64,000 nucleotides of DNA from Ignavibacteria bacterium (GTDB taxonomy: Bacteria; Bacteroidota; Ignavibacteria; Kapaibacteriales; UBA2268): contig JAERMQ010000014.1 in assembly GCA_016844745.1 (NCBI GenBank), positions 1-64,000 on the forward strand. Reading direction: 5' to 3'. The translations under genes and the position numbers were made by a program. Below are positions 1-8,341 of the stretch, in pieces. The notes beneath the pieces were generated by a model that saw nothing but the letters and a program-made list of their open reading frames with translations, was not told where the DNA came from and searched no databases. Position 1 is the stretch's first letter, and every line of letters starts with the position of its first letter.

Positions 1-3000
1 AGTTACACCGGAACCGGACGTAGAATATGTTTCGGTACTGCTTTGGCAAACCGATGTATTACCGGATATGCTTGGAGTCGGCAATGGATTAACCGTTGCT
101 ACTGCCGATGCACGCGTTGCGCTTTCGCAATTCGAATTATATTTCGATACATAGAACGTAGTCGAAGTAGTTATGGTCGGAGTTGCGAATGTACTGCCAT
201 CCGTTTGAAGTGGAGTTCCTCCCGTTGGTGCGCTGTACCATTTGTAATTCTCCCCTGCCTGAGCGCCGCTTACAGATAATGTTACCGAACCGCTGCCGCA
301 ACGAGAACCGCCTGTTGCTACAGGTTCGCTTAAGGTAGAATTAATCGTTGCTACTGCCGATGAACGCGTTGCGCTTTCGCAATTAGTTGTCGTATTGTAT
401 CTTGTTACGTAATAAGTAGTCGTTGTTGTCAGCGTTGGTGTAATGAATGTGCTTCCTCCGGTTTGCAATAATGTTCCTCCGGTCTGGGCTGAATACCATT
501 TGTAATCTTCACCTGTTATCGCGCCGCTTGCCGATAACGTCACCGAGCCGCTACCACAGCGCGATGCAGATATACCCGTTGCCGAACCCGGAAGTGTAAT
601 TAATGATACCGAAAGAGTAGCCGTATTGCTGCAGCCTGTTGTCGCTATTGTTTGGATTAATGTTACCACTCCTGTCGAGCCGGTTCCCCAAGTGATATTG
701 ACAGAGTTGGTTGTTGTGGAATTTATTGTTCCACCTGTTACAGACCATTGATTCGTTATTCCCGAACCTGATGTGCTGTATGTTTCTGTGCTGCTTTGGC
801 AAATTGATGAATTACCCGTAATACTCGGTATTGGTAGTGGATTAACCGTTGCTACTGCCGATGCACGTGTTGCGCTCTCGCAATTCGAATTGTATTTCGA
901 TACATAAAATGTAGTTGAGGTAGTTATTGTCGGAGTTGCGAATGTACTGCCATCTGTTTGAAGCGGAGTTCCTCCCGATGGTGCGCTGTACCATTTGTAA
1001 TTCTCTCCTGCCTGGGCGCCGCTTGCCGATAAAGTAACCGAACCGCTGCCGCAGCGTGAACCACCCGTTGCTACCGGTTCGCTCAAAGTTGAGTTAATCG
1101 TAGCTATTGCCGATGAACGAGTTGCGCTTTCGCAATTAGTTGTCGTGTTGTATCTTGTTACGTAATATGTTGTCGTTGTTGTCAGCGTTGGTGAAATGAA
1201 TGTGCTTCCTCCGGTTTGCAATAACGTGCCTCCAGTTAGGGCTGAATACCATTTGTAATCTTCACCTGTTACCGCGCCGCTTGCCGATAATGTTACCGAG
1301 CCGCTGCCGCAGCGCGATGCAGATATTCCAGTTGCAGAACCCGGAAGTGCTATTAGAGTCACAGATAAAGTAGCCGTATTGCTACAGCCGGTTGTCGCAA
1401 TTGTTTGGATTAATGTTACCACTCCTGTCGAGCCGGTTCCCCAAGTGATACTGACAGAGTTAGTAGTTGTAGAATTTATTGTTCCGCCTGTTACAAACCA
1501 TTCATTAGTTACACCCGAACCTGATGTTGAATATGTTCCTGTTGCGCTTTGGCAAACCGATGTATTACCTGTTATGCTCGGTGTTGGCAGCGGATTAACT
1601 GTTGCTACTGCAGAAGCTCGCGTTGCACTTTCGCAATTAGAATTATATTTCGATACATAGAATGTTGTCGATGTTGTAATTGTAGGAGTAGCAAAGGTAC
1701 TGCCGTCGGTTTGAAGAGGAGTGCCGCCCGATGGTGCGCTGTACCATTTGTAATTCTCCCCTGCCTGAGCGCCGCTTGCCGATAAAGTAACCGAACCGCT
1801 GCCGCAGCGTGAACCACCCGTTGCAATTGGTTCGCTTAATGTTGAGTTAATCGTAGCTATTGCCGATGAACGAGTTGCGCTTTCACAATTAGTTGTCGTA
1901 TTGTATCTTGTTACGTAATAAGTAGTCGTTGTTGTCAGCGTTGGTGTTATGAATGTGCTGCCTCCGGTTTGCAATAACGTGCCTCCGGTTGCGGCTGAAT
2001 ACCATTTGTAATCTTCACCTGTTACCGCTCCACTCGCTGATAACGTCACAGAACCGCTGCCACAGCGTGATGCCGCTATACCCGTTGCCGAACCCGGAAG
2101 AGTAATTAATGATACCGAAAGAGTTGCCGTATTACTGCAGCCGGTTGTCGCTATTGTTTGGATTAATGTTACAACTCCTGTCGAGCCTGTTCCCCATGTT
2201 ATGCTGACAGAATTTGTCGTTGTTGAATTTATCGTTCCACCGCTTACAGACCATTGATTAGTTACACCGGAACCGGACGTAGAATATGTTTCGGTACTGC
2301 TTTGGCAAACCGATGTATTACCGGATATGCTTGGAGTCGGCAATGGATTAACCGTTGCTGCAACTGCCGATGCACGTGTTGCGCTCTCGCAATTTGAATT
2401 ATATTTCGATACATAGAAAGTTGTCGATGTTGTAATTGTAGGAGTTGCGAATGTGCTTCCATCTGTTTGAAGAGAAGTTCCTCCCGTTGGTGCGCTGTAC
2501 CATTTGTAATTCTCCCCTGCCTGAGCGCCGCTTGCCGATAATGTTACCGAACCGCTGCCGCAACGTGAGCCGCCCGTTGCTACCGGTTCGCTCAAAGTTG
2601 AGTTAATCGTAGCTACTGCCGATGCTCTTGTTGCACTTTCGCAATTCGTTGTCGTATTGTATCTCGTGACGTAATAGGTCGTGGTTGTTGTCAGGGTTGG
2701 AGTAATGAATGTGCTGCCGCCGGTTTGCAATAAAGTTCCTCCGGTTGCGGCTGAATACCATTTGTAATCTTCACCCGTTATTGCTCCGCTTGCCGATAAG
2801 GTCACAGAGCCGCTGCCACAGCGCGATGCTGATATACCCGTTGCCGAACCCGGAAGTGTAATTAATGATACCGAAAGAGTAGCCGTATTACTGCAGCCTG
2901 TTGTAACTATTGTTTGGATTAATGTTACAACTCCTGTCGAGCCGGTTCCCCAGGTGATACTAACAGAATTAGTTGTTGTTGAATTAATCGTCCCGCCGGT

Positions 3001-6000
3001 TACAAACCATTGATTAGTTACACCGGAACCTGATGTTGAATATGTTTCAGTAGCGCTTTGGCAAATCGATGTACTACCTGTTATGCTCGGTGTTGGTAAT
3101 GAATTGATAGTCAAATTGTTTCCGTTATCAGAACCATTGACGGCCGGATTAGTCGAAACAACCCGAATTCTATAACCGCTGCCACTCGATTGATTTGACG
3201 GTATAGTTGCATTTATAGTTCCCTGGGATGCACCGTCAATGTAACCTATAGTGTTTGATGAAGCAAATGAACCTGCGGAATTGGAAAGCTGCGCTATGAA
3301 CCTGTTATTACTTTCGTATATACCTGAAATTGTAAATGGGATGGAAATATTCGCACCAGCACAAAATGATGAGGATGAAACTGTTCCGGTCGTTAAAACA
3401 GGCAATGTTGAGAATGTGGCTGATGCTGCAAATGTCGAACCTTTAAAACCATTATCTACAGCCTGGACACTCCACACGAAATTAGCGCTTGGAAGATTAT
3501 TTATAGTTATAAAGTTTCTTGAGAAAGCATTGCCTAATCCCGGGGCTGTCCTGAATCCGGTCGAGACGTTTGCCATTGGTGAAATAAATGAGGATGAATT
3601 AGCAGAAGTTCCCAAATAAACATTATACGACAATCCGTTTTGGGGAGTTTCAGTATCGGTGGAGCGTGCCCAACTCAAAGTGGCAGAGCTGCCGGATAAT
3701 GTAGCCGTTAAGCTCGATGGTGTAGTTGGAGCTGAATTTGTAGCATAAACATTATTGGAATACAATACAGTTTGAGGATTGAGGTCAACATCTTTTCCAT
3801 TGATTATAAGGTCAATTTTATTATCATTATTATAATCACCAAATTCGGCTCCTCCATAAGTAAGATTAGTCAGGGAAGTTTGTGATGAAGCGAAATTGCC
3901 GGAACCCTCGTTATAATAAATCTTTGAAAGCGGTACTTCCCCTCCCGTATAATCGCCGGATACGAATAAATCAAGGTCGCCGTCATTATCAACATCTCCC
4001 CAGATAGCTTTACCAAAATCGACACCGGTAAATTCAGCATTGCAATTCTCGAATATACCACCGGTTCCGGTATTATGATAAACTTTAGTATATCGATTTT
4101 GAAAATCAACCGAACCGGTGATAACAAGGTCTAAATAACCATCCGAATCATAATCACCAACCGAAATCGAAGCATATGAAACTCCCGTAAGAACAGTATT
4201 ATTTACTTCGGTAAAAGTACTTGTACCATTTCCAAGAAAGATTTTTGAAACGGAGGATGTTCCGTTATACCCGGCAATAACAACATCGAGTTTGCCATCA
4301 TTATTGAAATCAGCCCAATGTATTGATGAATTTGTAACTTGTGGCAAATTATTTGATAATTTGGTGAATACACCCCCTCCATCATTTCTGTATAGTGCAG
4401 TTGTAAATTGGGAAGAAGATGTTTCGCCTGTTATAAGTAAATCTTTATCACCGTCATTATCATAGTCACCCCAAGCAATTTTACCGTAAGCCAATGGCGT
4501 AAATGTTTGACTTATTTGTGAAAAGCTACCTGAGCCTATGTTTCTGTATAATTCAGTATGATAAGCGTTAAAGAAATCAATACCACAAACAGCTATATCG
4601 GTTTGACCATCGTTATCGTAATCACACCAGCCAATTTCCCCGAAATACAAACCGGTAATACCGGGGTCAGGATTTAATTCCTCGAAAGTTGAACTGTTAT
4701 TTCTATATATTTTTGAAAACTGTTCGAAATTAACATCTTCCCCCATTATTCCCAAATCGAGATAACCATCCCTGTCATAATCGCACATTTTTACACTGCC
4801 GATTGTTATCGAAATGATATCCGAAGAAACGGAACTATACAGGGGATTAATAGTTATAGCCTGAGTAGTAGTACCGGAACAGCTTCCGGAGGAAATAACT
4901 AATGTAAATGAAGCTGAACCGGGTGTAGTCCATTGAATAGAAACTGATTGTCCTGTTGAGGAACCGACAATACTTCCGGCTGAAGTAACGCTCCATTGAT
5001 AAGATGCTCCGGAGGTAGATGCAGTGTAAGTAATTCTATCATGTTCCGTTATACCCGATGTTCTTCCCGATATACTTGGAGATGCAGCGCCTGAGGTTGT
5101 AAAACTTCGCGATGATGACCAACTGCCGGTCAATAAGTCCTGCCTTGAAGCAGCCCTCCAATAGTAAACAGTGCTACAATTTAATGTACCGTTTGGAATT
5201 GAATAAGAAGTTGTTGAAGGAGTATTATTTATTATTATGGATTGTGCAGGAAAAGTTGATGAGGTCGATACCTGCAAGGCATAGCCATCAGCATTGGTAA
5301 CAGAGTTCCATGACAAAGTTGCCGTTGGAGAAACGTTGGTAGCGCCGTCCGATGGCGATGCTAATGTAGGGGCAGCTAAGGGCGTTGCCGAATAAACACG
5401 AGCGCATAAATCCCATTTACTATTGGCTGTCTGGTCTCCAATATCCGTCCAGTCGGTACCATTATAACTTATAGCACATTTGTTAGACTCAATAGTCGGA
5501 TTGGCATAACCTGAAGCTACCATTTCGACCGGTATAATACTGTAGTCGGTTCCAGGAGTATAATATTTTACTTTAAGATAAAAATTACTTCCGTTGGCAA
5601 TAGTTATAGGTGTAGTTAAATCAGCAGTATTGTATCCGGCATAGGATGCTGTGAAAGATGCCGAACCAAGCAAATTAGTTAATCCGGAATTACTATAAAC
5701 GCTTATTGTAACCTGAACACCGGGGCTTTTTGCCCATGAGCCTAATCTAATGATTTTCTGGTCTGCTGTTGCAGTATAAATTAATTTCCCATACGCTGTA
5801 TTTTGGCTATAAGAAGCCCAGCCAATTGCACCAAGTTCGTCATAGCGATAAATCCTTGCGTTTGAATTGTAAGGAATCCGGTGGGGCCAGACGGCTGTTT
5901 CGGTATTAACTCTGGTATCATTATAAGCAATATAAAAATATCCGCTTTCCCCCCAGCTTGTACCCCAGCTATTCTTGCAAATCCAGGCTCCAGTTGAGGT

Positions 6001-6867
6001 GGTACTGTTAACTGTTATTAACATATTATCATCCCACCCTACGATTGTAACTGCGTGATTAGCATTTGATGTACCTGTGTATCTGTAATGGTGATTTGTG
6101 GAATTATAAAATTGCGAGGTTTCAGTCATATTAAAAGCCGTATATATTCCTCCGTAAGTATAGATTGCTTCTTTAAGGGCTGTAGCTACTCCATTATCAG
6201 TTCTGACCGGAAGAAACCATGCTGTTTTAATATATGCCTGTGGTGTATATGTAGATGTACATTGAGCAGTTGTACTTGTATTATATGGGTCGTTGCTTTC
6301 TGATATAGGTCCGGCTATTCTTGTTAAATAGCTCGAAGCCAATTGAGCATTACCACCATCGCATGGACCCCAAACAAAACCATGACAGGTTCTGGCGTTT
6401 TGTTCGGATAAATCGTAAGTGCCATAGCCTTGCAAAAGCCAAGCGGATTCAATCGGACCATAAGTAGCAAAAGTCCAACAGGCGCCACATGTACTTTGAT
6501 TTTTAACCGAAGTTACATAAGACGTACCTCCGACATTTCTCAGGTCGTAGGAGCTCGGTAAGTCAATTAAGATTTTATTAATGTATTTTTTTGATGGTAA
6601 AGCTGTTGAATAAGTAAAAGGGGGTGGAATATAACCGAGACTATGACCTTCGGACGTATATTGTTCGGGTTGTACAGCCAATTTATTCAAATATTCAATA
6701 TAAGATTTGCTTACCGGTTGGACGGATACTGAAGGATGTCCTAATTTCTTAACAGTACTAACTGCTTTTAGTGCTTTTACACTTTTACCTTTTGTAATAG
6801 GCTTTGAAACTGATTCGATTGAGAAACCTAAAAGCAAGAATAGCGATAGTATGATTAGCTTTTTCAT
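1..6867 (-). CDS. Giant secreted papain-like (C1) cysteine protease with lectin-like, FN3, VCBS/FG-GAP and tandem Ig/PKD repeats; 3' end beyond window
   Basis: Reading the minus strand from an ATG at 6867 gives an open frame through to base 1 (2289 codons, no stop seen), so the C-terminus lies outside the window. AGGAG stands 7 nt before the ATG. Residues 1-22 are a signal peptide and about 25-110 a likely propeptide. A C1 peptidase domain follows with all three catalytic residues: Cys130 in CGACWTF, His271 in NHAVTIVGW and Asn299 in KNSWGTSWG. Next come a region resembling the lectin-like domain of C1 peptidases (about 350-480), an FN3-like domain (about 490-590), a PKD-like domain, seven DxDxDG-type VCBS/FG-GAP calcium loops (about 690-1020), and FN3/PKD-like domains (1044-1250). 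From about 1255 on it is tandem Ig modules with a 251-residue period. It is probably a surface or secreted protease. A T9SS sorting domain is expected at the missing C-terminus but is not seen. Confidence 0.9.
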   Translation of the reverse strand, partial: MKKLIILSLFLLLGFSIESVSKPITKGKSVKALKAVSTVKKLGHPSVSVQPVSKSYIEYLNKLAVQPEQYTSEGHSLGYIPPPFTYSTALPSKKYINKILIDLPSSYDLRNVGGTSYVTSVKNQSTCGACWTFATYGPIESAWLLQGYGTYDLSEQNARTCHGFVWGPCDGGNAQLASSYLTRIAGPISESNDPYNTSTTAQCTSTYTPQAYIKTAWFLPVRTDNGVATALKEAIYTYGGIYTAFNMTETSQFYNSTNHHYRYTGTSNANHAVTIVGWDDNMLITVNSTTSTGAWICKNSWGTSWGESGYFYIAYNDTRVNTETAVWPHRIPYNSNARIYRYDELGAIGWASYSQNTAYGKLIYTATADQKIIRLGSWAKSPGVQVTISVYSNSGLTNLLGSASFTASYAGYNTADLTTPITIANGSNFYLKVKYYTPGTDYSIIPVEMVASGYANPTIESNKCAISYNGTDWTDIGDQTANSKWDLCARVYSATPLAAPTLASPSDGATNVSPTATLSWNSVTNADGYALQVSTSSTFPAQSIIINNTPSTTSYSIPNGTLNCSTVYYWRAASRQDLLTGSWSSSRSFTTSGAASPSISGRTSGITEHDRITYTASTSGASYQWSVTSAGSIVGSSTGQSVSIQWTTPGSASFTLVISSGSCSGTTTQAITINPLYSSVSSDIISITIGSVKMCDYDRDGYLDLGIMGEDVNFEQFSKIYRNNSSTFEELNPDPGITGLYFGEIGWCDYDNDGQTDIAVCGIDFFNAYHTELYRNIGSGSFSQISQTFTPLAYGKIAWGDYDNDGDKDLLITGETSSSQFTTALYRNDGGGVFTKLSNNLPQVTNSSIHWADFNNDGKLDVVIAGYNGTSSVSKIFLGNGTSTFTEVNNTVLTGVSYASISVGDYDSDGYLDLVITGSVDFQNRYTKVYHNTGTGGIFENCNAEFTGVDFGKAIWGDVDNDGDLDLFVSGDYTGGEVPLSKIYYNEGSGNFASSQTSLTNLTYGGAEFGDYNNDNKIDLIINGKDVDLNPQTVLYSNNVYATNSAPTTPSSLTATLSGSSATLSWARSTDTETPQNGLSYNVYLGTSANSSSFISPMANVSTGFRTAPGLGNAFSRNFITINNLPSANFVWSVQAVDNGFKGSTFAASATFSTLPVLTTGTVSSSSFCAGANISIPFTISGIYESNNRFIAQLSNSAGSFASSNTIGYIDGASQGTINATIPSNQSSGSGYRIRVVSTNPAVNGSDNGNNLTINSLPTPSITGSTSICQSATETYSTSGSGVTNQWFVTGGTINSTTTNSVSITWGTGSTGVVTLIQTIVTTGCSNTATLSVSLITLPGSATGISASRCGSGSVTLSASGAITGEDYKWYSAATGGTLLQTGGSTFITPTLTTTTTYYVTRYNTTTNCESATRASAVATINSTLSEPVATGGSRCGSGSVTLSASGAQAGENYKWYSAPTGGTSLQTDGSTFATPTITTSTTFYVSKYNSNCESATRASAVAATVNPLPTPSISGNTSVCQSSTETYSTSGSGVTNQWSVSGGTINSTTTNSVSITWGTGSTGVVTLIQTIATTGCSNTATLSVSLITLPGSATGIAASRCGSGSVTLSASGAVTGEDYKWYSAATGGTLLQTGGSTFITPTLTTTTTYYVTRYNTTTNCESATRSSAIATINSTLSEPIATGGSRCGSGSVTLSASGAQAGENYKWYSAPSGGTPLQTDGSTFATPTITTSTTFYVSKYNSNCESATRASAVATVNPLPTPSITGNTSVCQSATGTYSTSGSGVTNEWFVTGGTINSTTTNSVSITWGTGSTGVVTLIQTIATTGCSNTATLSVTLIALPGSATGISASRCGSGSVTLSASGAVTGEDYKWYSALTGGTLLQTGGSTFISPTLTTTTTYYVTRYNTTTNCESATRSSAIATINSTLSEPVATGGSRCGSGSVTLSASGAQAGENYKWYSAPSGGTPLQTDGSTFATPTITTSTTFYVSKYNSNCESATRASAVATVNPLPIPSITGNSSICQSSTETYSTSGSGITNQWSVTGGTINSTTTNSVNITWGTGSTGVVTLIQTIATTGCSNTATLSVSLITLPGSATGISASRCGSGSVTLSASGAITGEDYKWYSAQTGGTLLQTGGSTFITPTLTTTTTYYVTRYNTTTNCESATRSSAVATINSTLSEPVATGGSRCGSGSVTLSVSGAQAGENYKWYSAPTGGTPLQTDGSTFATPTITTSTTFYVSKYNSNCESATRASAVATVNPLPTPSISGNTSVCQSSTETYSTSGSGVT
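91..3103 (-). repeat. Four exact 753-bp tandem repeats inside the giant protease gene
   Basis: The landmark AACCGTTGCT or its close variant recurs at 91, 844, 1597 and 2350, and the same boundary falls at 3103. The spacing is therefore exactly 753 bp (251 codons). Each unit encodes one PKD-like domain (VTNQW...SITWGTGSTG) and two Ig-like domains that begin RCGSGSVTLSASG and end TTTYYVTRY or TTFYVSKY. The series continues off the left edge. Copies are near-identical over long stretches but carry scattered, mostly silent changes. Confidence 0.93.
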
Positions 6868-7363
6868 AATAACTCCTACGATGAATAATTATAATTGATT
6901 TTTTACTATTTAAATAATTTTTTGTCTGAGAGATTGAAAATATTGGGTAAGCTATGTTTTAATATACTGTATTTGCTTGTTTTCATAATATTAAAGTAAA
7001 TAAAATAATATAAAATTTATAAGTCAATTCAAAGAACAGTTAGAAAGAAAAATAAAGTGAATTATTTTTCATATTACAATTTACAAAAATTATAATAAGT
7101 ACAAAATTAGTTAGTATTTTTAATAATATGTAAATATTATAATTTTTTAGGTGAGTTCTAAAATTTGTCATTCCTGCGAATGAGGTTATGTGAAAACATA
7201 GATAATGGGAAGAATGTCATTCAGAGCGAAGCGAAGAATCCAGTAGCGGCATTGGGGCTGGATTCTTCACTTCGTTCAGAATGACATTCTTCCTTTTTTG
7301 TTAGTTTTCACACAGCCTCATTCTCAGGATGACAATTTAATAATTTATTGAACCCCCATTTAA
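6868..7363. other. Intergenic region upstream of the giant protease gene
   Basis: I see no gene here. The part next to the protease start is very AT-rich and should hold its promoter; a TAATTTTG box reads on the minus strand near 7103-7110 but has no TTTG partner at the right distance. The part next to the FemAB-like gene is filled by palindrome A1 and its outer stem (7168-7337). Confidence 0.6.
7209..7293. repeat. Family A palindrome, copy A1 (nested in an outer stem 7168-7337)
   Basis: The left arm GAAGAATGTCATTC...GAAGAATCCAG and right arm CTGGATTCTTC...GAATGACATTCTTCC are separated by a short loop. The arms are of different subtypes: AGAGCGAAGCG on the left, TGAACGAAGTG type on the right. 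An outer pair of arms surrounds it: TTGTCATTCCTGCGAATGAG with a following ATGTGAAAAC on the left, and GTTTTCACACAGCCTCATTC with a following GATGACAA on the right. Confidence 0.85.
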
Positions 7364-8341
7364 TTAATCTATTTTCAGATGGTAAGTACTGCGAAGAACA
7401 CCCCGGGCATCAAATCTTTCCTTAAAATTAATCAAACCAAGCGAAGGAGTCATTGGGTCAACTGCTGATGTATCCTGCGACACTCCGATATCGACCCATT
7501 TATAATTATGCTCAACAGCCCATCTGATTGTTTCATACATGATTAAATAAATTGGTCGCAGTTGCTCATATTCGTATAACAGCATATTATAAAAACATAG
7601 CACTACATTTGGATTGCAGAGAAATAAAAGAGACCCGGCAATAGGTTTACCATTATATTCAACCATTAGAAGACGTAAATTTTCAGGCATAAGCTCCCGC
7701 AACCGCAGCATATCTTCCAAAGTATGAGTGGGTCGAACGTTATGACGAGCTTTATTTTCGATTAATATATCATTGAATGTTGCATAATCACTACTTTCGG
7801 AGATTGTTAGCTTTTTCTCGCGAAGAATTTTATGAATGGTTTTCCTTGCTGTTTTGTCAAAATTTAATAATGATTTATCGAAATTCCTCAAATCAATTGC
7901 ATGAGAAATATAATGCAATTCGAAATCAAACTTCCGATACAGCATAGCGTATTCAATGTGCTGCGAGAATTTTGTGCTATAAATCGAAGGCGGGGGTATT
8001 AAAAAAATATCTTTTACTTTTTCATTCCGGAAATGTTCCATCATAGCATCGACAATTGCGAGCGAATCCGAAAAAGGTAAATCATTAGTTACAATCCCGC
8101 CATAGCTTGCTCCGACCGGCGACCAGAACGTTTCACCTTTATTGGTCAATCCTCCCGGCAAAACAGCAATCAATTTGCCGTTTCTACGAAAGCATAAATG
8201 TTCAAATTCAAACTTACCTTCGGGATGATAATCCAAAAATGTTAGCATGTGAAACATAGTGCCGTTATTTGAATTAGCAACGAAAGCCTCCCATTCGTTG
8301 CGTTGGTTAGTTTCGAATTTATGTACTGTAATTTTATCCAT
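7364..8341 (-). CDS. FemAB-like / GNAT-fold acyltransferase
   Basis: This 325-residue protein resembles FemAB-type enzymes, whose members transfer aminoacyl or acyl groups to peptidoglycan precursors or cell-surface glycoconjugates. Supporting stretches are the N-terminal EWEAFVANSNNGTMFHM, the GLTNKGETFWSPVGASYGG segment and the C-terminal VDIGVSQDTS...GLINFKERFDA, which matches the second acetyltransferase-like half. No signal peptide or membrane segment is visible, so it should be cytoplasmic. I chose the ATG at 8341 because it overlaps the stop of the upstream YfhO-like gene in ATGGATAA, which implies translational coupling. A start 10 codons earlier (8371) is also open. The substrate is unknown; coupling to a membrane glycosyltransferase-like protein suggests a surface polymer. 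Confidence 0.72.
   Translation of the reverse strand: MDKITVHKFETNQRNEWEAFVANSNNGTMFHMLTFLDYHPEGKFEFEHLCFRRNGKLIAVLPGGLTNKGETFWSPVGASYGGIVTNDLPFSDSLAIVDAMMEHFRNEKVKDIFLIPPPSIYSTKFSQHIEYAMLYRKFDFELHYISHAIDLRNFDKSLLNFDKTARKTIHKILREKKLTISESSDYATFNDILIENKARHNVRPTHTLEDMLRLRELMPENLRLLMVEYNGKPIAGSLLFLCNPNVVLCFYNMLLYEYEQLRPIYLIMYETIRWAVEHNYKWVDIGVSQDTSAVDPMTPSLGLINFKERFDARGVLRSTYHLKID

Noticed and set aside
1-3103. Regular repeats that could be taken for a CRISPR array or several plus-strand genes
   Set aside because: The period of 753 bp keeps one minus-strand frame open throughout and encodes Ig-like domains; plus-strand ORFs are mirror artefacts.
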